Shown: positions 51,598 to 59,256 of the stretch, in pieces
Layout: each line of letters opens with the position of its first letter
Numbering within the stretch: position 1 is the stretch's first letter
DNA from: Capsulimonas corticalis
Lineage (GTDB): Bacteria > Armatimonadota > Armatimonadia > Armatimonadales > Capsulimonadaceae
Reading direction: 5' to 3'
Assembly: GCF_003574315.2 (NCBI RefSeq)
Contig: NZ_AP025739.1
Coordinates: forward strand, 4,650,001-4,714,000
DNA: 64,000 bases
The notes under the pieces: generated by a model
The model's database searches: none
What the model was told of the DNA's origin: nothing
What the model saw: the letters and a program-made list of their open reading frames with translations, nothing else
Position numbers and translations under genes: made by a program

Positions 51598-52812
51598 CTA
51601 CACGCTTTTGAATGTGTCTCCACCCACCGCCTCCCAAATCTTCTCCGCCATCTCCCGTTTGCTCATCTTGGGCAGCGCCACCTGCTGACCGTCTCTCGAA
51701 ATCATCGTCGCGATATTGGTATCGACGTCGAACCCGGCGCCCTCCGCCGTGACGTCGTTGGCGACGATCCAGTCCAAATTCTTCCCCCGTAGCTTCTTCT
51801 CGGCGTTCGCCAGCAGGTTTTCGGATTCGGCGGCGAAGCCGATGAGGATCTGGTCGGCGCGCTTGGAGCGGCCGATCCACGCCAGGATATCTTCGTTCTC
51901 CACCAAAACAATCGTCGGCGCCGACGCGCTTTTTTTGATTTTTTGCGGGGCGACGGTTTCCGGGCGGTAATCGGCCACGGCGGCGGCGGCGATGATGATG
52001 CTGGCGGTTTGGACGTGCGCCGCGACGGCGTTCTTCATCTCGCTCGCGGTTTCCACGGAGATGGTGTCGACGCCGACGGGCTGGGGAAGGGCGGTGGGGC
52101 CGGAGATCAGAGTGACGGCGGCGCCGAGGCGGCGGGCGGCTTCGGCGAGAGCGTAGCCCATTTTGCCGGAGGATCGATTGGTGAGGTAACGGACCGGGTC
52201 GATCGGCTCGCGGGTCGGCCCCGCGGTGATCAGGACGCGCTTTCCGGAAAGCGGCTGGGCGCCGCGCAGCACGGATTGGATCGCGGCTTCGATCGTGACC
52301 ACGTCCGCCATTTTTCCGACGCCTTCGGTGCGGCAGGCGAGCATGCCGGTGACGGGTTCGATGAACTGGTAGCCGTATCGTGACAAAGTTTCGAGATTGG
52401 CCTGGGTCGCCGGATTGTTCCACATTCCCGTATTCATGGCGGGGGCCAGGAGCACCGGGGCGGCGGTCGCCATGACGGCGGCGGTGAGCATGTCGTCGGC
52501 GAGGCCATGGGCGAGGCGGGCCAGGCAGTTCATGGAGGCGGGGACAATCGCGATGAGGTCACAGTTACGGGCGAGCCAGATGTGCGCGATCTCGCCGGGA
52601 AAGGGCTCCTCGAAGACATCAATGGGGCAGGGGTGGCCGGTGAGCGCGGTGAAGGTCGCGGGACCGACGAAGCGCGCGGCTTCGGCGGTCAGGATGGGAT
52701 AAACTTCGACGCCGCTTTTGACGAGCTTGCTCGCCAGGTCCGCCGCCTTATACGCGGCGATCGAGGCGGTGACGCCCAGGACAACACGTTTCGGGCGCGC
52801 GGAATCATTCAT
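51598..52812 (-). CDS. coaBC: bifunctional phosphopantothenoylcysteine decarboxylase/synthetase
   Basis: 404 residues from ATG 52812. The N-terminal CoaC half is an FMN flavoprotein (VVLGVTASIAAYKAADLASK; MNCLARLAHGLADDMLTA; LLAPAMNTGMWNNPATQ; GMLACRTEGVGKM with its cysteine). The C-terminal CoaB half begins ITAGPTREPIDPVRYLTNRS and includes GKMGYALAEAARRLGAAVTL and IIAAAAVADYRPE. Together they make 4'-phosphopantetheine from phosphopantothenate in coenzyme A synthesis. The start overlaps the gmk stop by 8 nt. The synteny remA-gmk-coaBC is common, but rpoZ, often between gmk and coaBC, is missing here. Confidence 0.94.
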   Translation of the reverse strand: MNDSARPKRVVLGVTASIAAYKAADLASKLVKSGVEVYPILTAEAARFVGPATFTALTGHPCPIDVFEEPFPGEIAHIWLARNCDLIAIVPASMNCLARLAHGLADDMLTAAVMATAAPVLLAPAMNTGMWNNPATQANLETLSRYGYQFIEPVTGMLACRTEGVGKMADVVTIEAAIQSVLRGAQPLSGKRVLITAGPTREPIDPVRYLTNRSSGKMGYALAEAARRLGAAVTLISGPTALPQPVGVDTISVETASEMKNAVAAHVQTASIIIAAAAVADYRPETVAPQKIKKSASAPTIVLVENEDILAWIGRSKRADQILIGFAAESENLLANAEKKLRGKNLDWIVANDVTAEGAGFDVDTNIATMISRDGQQVALPKMSKREMAEKIWEAVGGDTFKSV

Positions 52813-53455
52813 CGCTTTGCACCGGGAGACGCGGCTCCCGAGGGCGCTGGATGCGGCAGTGCCGGGCGAGGAGAATGGCGCGGATCGCTTCGACGGCGTC
52901 CGGCACGGCGTCGTTGGTGACGGCGTAGTCGTAGTAGTCGCGCTGGGCCAGTTCACTGTGCGCGTTCAGCAGACGCTTCTTGATGGCGTCCTCGCTTTCG
53001 CTGTTACGGCCGCGCAGGCGGCGCTCCAGCTCTTCAAGCGATGGCGGCTCCAGAAAGATCAGCACGGCGTCGGAAAGCTTTTTCTTGACGGCGAGGCCGC
53101 CCTGAACGTCGATCTTCAGGATGATGTCGGCGCCCTGCTGGCGCTGCTCCTCCACCCATTTGCGCGGCGTGCCGTACCAGCTGTCGTGGACTTCGGCGTA
53201 CTCTAGAAATTCGTCGCGCGACACCATCTCATAGAACTCGGCTGGCGTGACGAAGAAGTAATCCACGCCGTTTTCCTCCATCGAGCGGCCGCCGTCTTTG
53301 GGCCTGGGAGCGCGGGTGGTTACGGTGACGCACTTGCGAACGGGGTGGGAGCCGCCGGGAGTCATCAGCAGGATATCGAGAACAGTGTCTTTGCCGACCG
53401 CCGAGGGGCCGGAAACCACGACGAGGAGGCCCGATGATGAACTTACGACCGTCAT
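52805..53455 (-). CDS. gmk: guanylate kinase
   Basis: 216 residues. The P-loop reads VVVSGPSAVGKDTVLDILL, with Ala and Asp at two places where most family members have Gly (GPSGVGKGT). GMP-binding signatures follow: VTVTTRAPRPKDGGRSMEEN, VDYFFVTPAEFYEMVSRDEF, YGTPRKWVEEQRQQGADIIL and DVQGGLAVKKK. It phosphorylates GMP to GDP. It overlaps coaBC by 8 nt and starts 3 nt after the remA stop, so all three are co-transcribed. The variant loop still keeps GKD, so activity is likely. Confidence 0.92.
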   Translation of the reverse strand: MTVVSSSSGLLVVVSGPSAVGKDTVLDILLMTPGGSHPVRKCVTVTTRAPRPKDGGRSMEENGVDYFFVTPAEFYEMVSRDEFLEYAEVHDSWYGTPRKWVEEQRQQGADIILKIDVQGGLAVKKKLSDAVLIFLEPPSLEELERRLRGRNSESEDAIKKRLLNAHSELAQRDYYDYAVTNDAVPDAVEAIRAILLARHCRIQRPREPRLPVQSDE

Positions 53456-53458
53456 GGA

Positions 53459-53740
53459 TTAATCCTCTTCCGCTTCATCGTCGCTTTCGGGCGCCATTGG
53501 GCTGCCGGCCAGACGTTTCGCCAGCGTTTCCTGGGACAGCGCCGAGGTGGCGAGATTGCCGCCTTCGAGAAAGATCAAGCTTTTTGTCTTACGACCCTGC
53601 GTGGCGTCGATCAGTCGGCCGGCTTTGCGAAATTCTTGTACGAGGCGCCGCATCGGCGCCGAATCGCTGGAAACAAGTGCGATAACTTTGTCGATAATTA
53701 CGTAGTTATAGAAGCCGACATTGAGTGCAACGGGCTGCAT
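53459..53740 (-). CDS. remA: RemA-like DUF370 regulator
   Basis: 93 residues from ATG 53740 with AAGGAG upstream; the frame goes on upstream but the family begins here. The conserved pattern is clear: ALNVGFYNYVIIDKVIALVS, SDSAPMRRLVQEFRKAGRLI and DATQGRKTKSLIFLEGGNLA. RemA is a small DNA-binding protein that activates matrix and osmoprotection genes in Bacillus; in other phyla it is little studied. It is the first gene of remA-gmk-coaBC. A promoter with extended -10 lies about 100 bp upstream. Confidence 0.9.
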   Translation of the reverse strand: MQPVALNVGFYNYVIIDKVIALVSSDSAPMRRLVQEFRKAGRLIDATQGRKTKSLIFLEGGNLATSALSQETLAKRLAGSPMAPESDDEAEED

Positions 53741-53842
53741 GCGTAGCTCCTTAACGAAGGGACCGGAAAAAGTGATGGAGTTCGCGCCAAACAGGCCGGC
53801 CGCGGTCAACCGTGCAATCGCTGAATGAAAGAACGCTGACAG

Positions 53843-53872
53843 ATTATAGCATGCGCGGAATCGGCAAGTCAA
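53843..53872 (-). promoter_or_regulatory. promoter of remA-gmk-coaBC
   Basis: TTGACT (53872-53867), 18 nt, TATAAT (53848-53843), with TGC directly before the -10 box (extended -10). The leader is about 95 nt. Confidence 0.75.
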
Positions 53873-53904
53873 GAGATGGCGCTCGCTCGCTTAGTTGTGG
53901 TTTT

Positions 53905-53920
53905 ACCGTTTATTAACGGT
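53905..53920. promoter_or_regulatory. small palindrome between divergent promoters
   Basis: ACCGTT and AACGGT flank TATT. It lies midway between the remA -35 box (53872) and the fusion-gene -35 box (53943). A binding site controlling both is possible. Confidence 0.3.
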
Positions 53921-53942
53921 TTTATTAATTCGCAAAAACCTC

Positions 53943-53971
53943 TTGTCTTTTACGGGGCGATATGTTATTAT
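53943..53971 (+). promoter_or_regulatory. promoter of the fusion permease gene
   Basis: TTGTCT (53943-53948), 17 nt, TATTAT (53966-53971). The start near 53978 gives a leader of about 75 nt before ATG 54053. Confidence 0.6.
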
Positions 53972-54052
53972 TGGGAAATCCGCTCAGAGGACAGCCCGCC
54001 GACGCCTCCGTCCGCCGCTCGAATATTTTGGAAGCCATAAGGATTTCGGTAC

Positions 54053-57000
54053 ATGATGATCCGTCGCCGCGCAGCACGTAAGGCGCCGCGCCTGCTGACA
54101 TTGTTGGGGTCTCTGTTATTTTTGCTGTCCAGCATCGCGGCTGTCTCCGGTCAGACCGGAAGCGATAAAGTTCAGGTTGATCCTGAGGCGAAGCGCAACT
54201 ATCGCAGTCTATCCGATTCCGTGCAGCCGGCGCGCCTCGCCGCGTCCGTTTCCGATCTGAGCGGCATCCATTACGCCATGCCCGCCGCGCCGGGCGGTCC
54301 CGCGCTTGTCGCGAACTCCCGCGCCGCCGGCACGCCCGGCGCCGATCAAGCTCGCGACTACGTGCTCGCGCAGTTCCGGACGATCCTCGGTGCTGGGAAC
54401 GTGCATCAGGAAGACTTCGCCGTCACGGCGCCGGTGGACAACGGCGCCAGCATCACGGCGGGCGGGCGCAGTTATGGTCTCCGCGCGCTCTGGCCGAATC
54501 TTGTCCGCACCTCCACGCTTCCCAAAGACGGCGTCACCGGGCCGCTGATCTACGCCGCGCGCGGCGATCTGGCCGCGTTTCGCGGGCAGCAGGTCGAAGG
54601 CAGCGTCGTCCTGATGGACTTCAACTGCGGCGCCGCCTGGATGAACGCCGCGCGCCTTGGGGCCAAGGCCATCATCTTTGTGGAGCCGGCGGCGACGATG
54701 CGCGGCGAATCTGAAGCGAAGTTCATCGGCATTCCCGTCTCCATTCCCCGGTTCTGGGTCTCGCACGCCGACGCCGCCGCGCTGCAATCGGCGGCGCTCA
54801 CGACGCCGAATTTCACCGTCACCGTCTACGCGGACAATCCCTGGGAGACGCGCAGCGCCTCAAATATCGTCGGCGTGCTGCCCGGCTCCGATCCCGTTCT
54901 GAGCAAGCAGATCGTCGTCATCGAATCCTATTACGATTCGATGTCGGTAGTGCCGTCGCTGGCGCCCGGCGCCGATACGGCGTGCGGCGTCGCGGCTCAG
55001 ATCGAGCTGGCGCGTCTCTTCAAGGCCAACCCGCCGAAGCGCACCGTCTGGTTTGTGTCCTGCGGAGCGCACTTCCTGGGAATACAAGGCGCGCGCGCTT
55101 ATGTGGACCGGCATTTGGACGAGTGGCGGCAGCCCTCGAACTGGGACCGCGCCAAGCACTGGCTGACGGGCGGTCGGTCGCCAATTCCGGCGAACCGCTC
55201 CGAGGTGCTTCTCTTCAGCGGCCTCGATCTCACCTCCCAGACCAACAGCTTTGCCGGCTTCTACAAAGGCTACTTCTACGACTTCACGGAAGGCGACGTA
55301 CAGAGCGGTTATTCGGACATCGGACGCGCGCTGCGGGAGAACGCGGAGAAGATCGCGCAGGTGCTGGGGCTGAACGCCCAGAGCGCCTATGGCGACGGCA
55401 TCAATCCGATCGGCGGCAAGGGCTGGCGCAACTTCCTGCCGGGCCACTTCGCGTTTGACGCCGAAGCGGCGGCGATGGCGGGCGGCAAGGGCATTACCTT
55501 CGCCACCACCGACGACGCGCGGCAGCACAGCGATACGCCGTTCGACCGCATGGCGGACGTGAACCTCGCGAATCTCACCCAGCAGACCAAGTTCCTTGCC
55601 TGCGAATACTGGCACCTTCTGAACGACACCAACGATCAGGACGCCGTGACGCCCGGAAGCACGCGCGGCCTGATGCCCGTGACTGAGTGGCCGGCGTGGA
55701 CTCGTCAGGGGCTGCGTCTGGGCTTCTGCCAGGTCAAGGGCCGCGTGTTGATCTTCGATCCCAAACAGAACTTCGTTCCGGACACGCCGGTGGCGGACTC
55801 GCTGGCGGTGGCCGCCAACCCGTCGAAGACGATGGTCGGCGTGCGCGGCAACCTGATCCAATCCACGTTTACCCCGCCGGGCGCGTCAAAGCCCGGCTCG
55901 AACTACAACTTCTACGGTCTGCCTCTGGTGACGTCGGCGGGAACGGGGCTCCGGTTCGCTCCGGCGATGACGATGCGCTTCGGCGCCTATCACGTCCATA
56001 CGACGGACGATGCGCAGGGCAGCCGGGGCGATATCGATTTCGCGCCGGACCAGGGTCTGAACGGAACCTCCAACTATCCGATTGAGTTCAATCTGACTTC
56101 GGATAGCAAGGATACGCAGATCATCGTCTTCCCATGCGTCGCGACCACGATTTACGACCTGCTGGACCTTTCCTCGCTGATCTCGCTCTCCGGCGTGCGC
56201 GTCTTCGACGGCGCCACCAACAACGAGCCCCGGCAATACGGCTTCACGCTGGCTGGAACCGAGCCGGGCGTTTCCTACGTGGAAGATGTCGCGGTGCTCT
56301 TTTCCGCGCAGGGCTCGGACACCCGCCTGAAGGTCGTGATGGACTCCGGGCCGGGCGCGGTGCGGTTCCTGCTCATTAACGCGCTGCCGCCGGATCCGAA
56401 GCTTTCGAATGCGGAGAACCAGAAAAGGGCGCAGGGCCTGGGGTACGCCGTGCAGGGCGGCGCGAGCGGAGGCGGGGACAATATCGTCCACAACGGAGCG
56501 ATCACGAACACGGCGCTGCGCGTGGCGCAGGATATGTGGAACCTGGATGAGTATCGGATCAGCCAGCTCGCCAAGTATCGGATCACGAACGATCTGCTCA
56601 GTAATCCAAAGCATACCGGGCTGCACGATCTCGCCAAGGTTTATATGGACCAGGCGCAGGCGGCGTACGCGCAGCGCGACTATGAGATGTTCGACGCTAA
56701 GAGCCGGCAGGCCTGGGCGTTCGAGGCGAAGGTTTACCCGCAGGCGCAGGCGACGGCGAACGATGTCGTTCAAGGCGTCATCTTCTACCTCTTCCTCCTG
56801 ATCCCGTTTGCTTACTTTCTGGAGCGGCTGCTCATCGCCTCGCACGATCTGAAGATGCAGCTGGTCTGGTCGTTCGGCATCTTCGCCCTGATCTTCTTCA
56901 TCTTCTCGAAGATCCATCCGGCGTTCGATATCACGATCAACCCGATTATCGTTCTGATCGCCTTCGTCATGCTGGCGCTCTCGGTGATTGTCTCGCTGCT

Positions 57001-58861
57001 GGTGTGGGGCAAGTTCGAAGAGCAGATCAAGGCGATGCGCCAGACCGTCTCGGGAGTACACAAAGTGGATGTCGGCAAGGGCTCGATCGCCTTCGCCGCT
57101 TTCGCGCTCGGCATCTCCAACATGCGCCGCCGCAAAGAGCGCACGATGCTGACCTGCATTACGCTAATCCTGCTGACCTTCACGGTCCTCTCGTTCACCT
57201 CGGTTGTCAATTACAACCGGCCAAACGATGTCCCCGCGCCCGGCGTCTCCCCGTACAATGGCATCCTCCTGCGCATGCCGGCGTGGGACGCGCTTCAGGA
57301 TCCGGCTTATCGTCTGCTGAACGATGAGTATGGCCGCAAATATCCCGTCGCGCCGCGCGCCTGGTTCTTCGGGACCACGCAGGGCCAGCAGAGCTTCCTG
57401 AATGTATCCCGCGCGCAGTCGCCGGTGGATCTCAAAGGCGTAATCGGCATGGCGCCCGCCGAAGCGCGGGTCTCGCATATTGACACGGCGCTGGCGCTGG
57501 GGCCGGACGGGAAACCGATGGGGCGCTGGTTCGACTCCACAGATTCCTACAGCATCATTTTGCCGAAGCCTATCGCGGACACCCTGGGCGTCACCGCCGC
57601 CGATGTCGGCAAGATCACCGTGAACTTCAGCGGCGTTCCCTATCTGGTCATCGGCGTGATCGATCCCGCCAAGTTCTCCGCGCTGAAAGACCTGGACAAT
57701 GAGACGCTGACGCCGGTGGACTTTCAGGACGCGCACAACCAGTCCAACTCGGCCTCGGCGTCCACGAGCAGCTTCCAGGACTATTCGCATATCGATCCCG
57801 CCACCGTCATCATCGTGCCTTACGCCACGCTGATCAACCTTGGCGGCGATCTGCGTTCGGTCGCGATCAACTTCGGCGACGCCGCGACGGTCAATCAGCA
57901 GCTCGTCAGCCTGATGCCGCGTCTGGACTTGAACCTCTACGCCGGCGAGGACGGACATAACCACCGCTTCTCCATCCGGTCGGCGACGAAGTCCGAGGGG
58001 CTGGCGACGATCATCATCCCGATCCTGATCGCCTCCTTGATCGTTCTGAATACGATGCTCGGCTCCGTCTTCGAGCGCGTCAAGGAGATCAAGACGTTCT
58101 CGGCGATCGGTCTCTCGCCGTCGAATATCGGCATGCTGTTCATCGCCGAAGCGATGGTCTATGCGATCATCGGCGCGGTCTCGGGATACTTGATCGGGCA
58201 GGGACTTTCCAAGGTCATCAGCACGTTTAATATCCTGCCGGGGCTTTCACTGAACTTCTCGTCGACGTCGGCGGAGATCGCCATCGGCGTCGTCATCGCG
58301 GTCGTCATGCTCTCCACGATCTTCCCGGCCCGCAAGGCGTCGCAGGTCGCGACGCCCTCGACGGACCGCACCTGGAAGCTGCCCGATCCCGACGGCGATG
58401 TCTGGAAGATCGCGCTGCCCTTCGCGGTCACCGGCGATCAGGCGCGCGGCATCAACGGCTTCCTGTCCGAGTGGTTCAAAGAGTACGAGCAGCAGTCCGT
58501 CGGCGACTTCCTGACACACGGCATCAGCACAACCACATATGACAGCGAATACGGTCTGGCGTACCGCCTGAGCTGCCGGATCTGGCTGGCGCCGTTCGAC
58601 CTGGGCGTCTCGCAGGATATCTCGCTCGACACCATCCCCACGGACCTGGAAGATATCTTCGACGTGCGGCTGACGATTACCCGGCAGTCCGGCGAAGTGG
58701 CGAACTGGATGCGCGTCAATCGCCGCTTCGTCAACGTCGTGCGCCGCCAATTCCTGATCTGGCGCACGCTGTCCGAAGTGCAGCGCCAGCGATATTTGAA
58801 CCCGGAAGTGGAGCTCGTGCGAACGCCTTCCGAGAGCGCGGCCGTGGCGCCGGCGATTTGA
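54053..58861 (+). CDS. M28-peptidase-like/FtsX-permease fusion protein
   Basis: 1602 residues. A signal or anchor segment (LLTLLGSLLFLLSSIAAVSG) is followed by a PA-like insertion (~150-270) and an M28-like domain (~275-510). The M28 metal sites are altered: HxD is IESYYDSMS, the GADD segment is GADTACGVAA, and the EE motif is CGAHFLGIQGA; the last histidine is kept in RQHSDTPFDRM. A large soluble region follows to ~900. Membrane segments lie near 905-930, 940-957, 965-990, 1028-1050, 1319-1340, 1360-1382 and 1406-1425. The last four, with a periplasmic loop between the first two of them (~1055-1315), match an FtsX/MacB permease (NTMLGSVFERVKEIKTFSAI). Residues 1430-1602 form an unrecognised C-terminal domain. 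No ATPase is fused; one is at 63541. Confidence 0.82.
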   Translation: MMIRRRAARKAPRLLTLLGSLLFLLSSIAAVSGQTGSDKVQVDPEAKRNYRSLSDSVQPARLAASVSDLSGIHYAMPAAPGGPALVANSRAAGTPGADQARDYVLAQFRTILGAGNVHQEDFAVTAPVDNGASITAGGRSYGLRALWPNLVRTSTLPKDGVTGPLIYAARGDLAAFRGQQVEGSVVLMDFNCGAAWMNAARLGAKAIIFVEPAATMRGESEAKFIGIPVSIPRFWVSHADAAALQSAALTTPNFTVTVYADNPWETRSASNIVGVLPGSDPVLSKQIVVIESYYDSMSVVPSLAPGADTACGVAAQIELARLFKANPPKRTVWFVSCGAHFLGIQGARAYVDRHLDEWRQPSNWDRAKHWLTGGRSPIPANRSEVLLFSGLDLTSQTNSFAGFYKGYFYDFTEGDVQSGYSDIGRALRENAEKIAQVLGLNAQSAYGDGINPIGGKGWRNFLPGHFAFDAEAAAMAGGKGITFATTDDARQHSDTPFDRMADVNLANLTQQTKFLACEYWHLLNDTNDQDAVTPGSTRGLMPVTEWPAWTRQGLRLGFCQVKGRVLIFDPKQNFVPDTPVADSLAVAANPSKTMVGVRGNLIQSTFTPPGASKPGSNYNFYGLPLVTSAGTGLRFAPAMTMRFGAYHVHTTDDAQGSRGDIDFAPDQGLNGTSNYPIEFNLTSDSKDTQIIVFPCVATTIYDLLDLSSLISLSGVRVFDGATNNEPRQYGFTLAGTEPGVSYVEDVAVLFSAQGSDTRLKVVMDSGPGAVRFLLINALPPDPKLSNAENQKRAQGLGYAVQGGASGGGDNIVHNGAITNTALRVAQDMWNLDEYRISQLAKYRITNDLLSNPKHTGLHDLAKVYMDQAQAAYAQRDYEMFDAKSRQAWAFEAKVYPQAQATANDVVQGVIFYLFLLIPFAYFLERLLIASHDLKMQLVWSFGIFALIFFIFSKIHPAFDITINPIIVLIAFVMLALSVIVSLLVWGKFEEQIKAMRQTVSGVHKVDVGKGSIAFAAFALGISNMRRRKERTMLTCITLILLTFTVLSFTSVVNYNRPNDVPAPGVSPYNGILLRMPAWDALQDPAYRLLNDEYGRKYPVAPRAWFFGTTQGQQSFLNVSRAQSPVDLKGVIGMAPAEARVSHIDTALALGPDGKPMGRWFDSTDSYSIILPKPIADTLGVTAADVGKITVNFSGVPYLVIGVIDPAKFSALKDLDNETLTPVDFQDAHNQSNSASASTSSFQDYSHIDPATVIIVPYATLINLGGDLRSVAINFGDAATVNQQLVSLMPRLDLNLYAGEDGHNHRFSIRSATKSEGLATIIIPILIASLIVLNTMLGSVFERVKEIKTFSAIGLSPSNIGMLFIAEAMVYAIIGAVSGYLIGQGLSKVISTFNILPGLSLNFSSTSAEIAIGVVIAVVMLSTIFPARKASQVATPSTDRTWKLPDPDGDVWKIALPFAVTGDQARGINGFLSEWFKEYEQQSVGDFLTHGISTTTYDSEYGLAYRLSCRIWLAPFDLGVSQDISLDTIPTDLEDIFDVRLTITRQSGEVANWMRVNRRFVNVVRRQFLIWRTLSEVQRQRYLNPEVELVRTPSESAAVAPAI

Positions 58862-58895
58862 GTGACTTACCCATGGCTTCCGCGTGCTCCCTAGC

Positions 58896-59160
58896 AAACC
58901 CACCCCCGGCCTTCGGCCGATTCCTCCCTCGGGCGGCAAGGGTTGGTAGGATAGCCTCTAACGCAAACTGCCTGCGATAACACACTCTGAAATAACCCTT
59001 CCCGTCGGCGGGAGGGGTGGCCCGCAGGGCCGGGGTGGGTTTGCCCGGGAGGGGTCGCGCGTAGCGCGGGGGGAGGTAGGACCAGAGGGCAGCGCGAAGG
59101 CCGTGGGTAGGTCACCCGGGAGGGGTGGCCCGCAGGGCCGGGGTGGGTTTGCGCGGGGGT
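58896..59160. repeat. block of degraded inverted repeats
   Basis: It begins with AAACCCACCCCCGGCCTTCG and has at least three copies of GGCCCGCAGGGCC-type and GGGGTGGGTTTG units in inverted and direct orientation, related to the element at 30248. The gap 58862-59256 holds no gene apart from this block and the ribosome-binding site of the next gene. Confidence 0.75.
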
Positions 59161-59256
59161 GGGCGACCTCTGCTGGGATCGGCCCTCAGAGCTCGGGGCG
59201 TCCTCAAAAGATTTTACAATAGCCGCGAGTGAGACGAGAAGGAGAAACCACGAACC

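Larger units (their letters stand above)
53741..54052. other. divergent control region between remA and the fusion permease gene
   Basis: No gene. It holds the remA promoter, a small palindrome and the promoter of the 1602-residue protein gene. Confidence 0.7.

Noticed and set aside
58896-59160. Repeat block considered as a CRISPR array
   Set aside because: The units are inverted as well as direct, the spacing is irregular and there are no unique spacers or cas genes.
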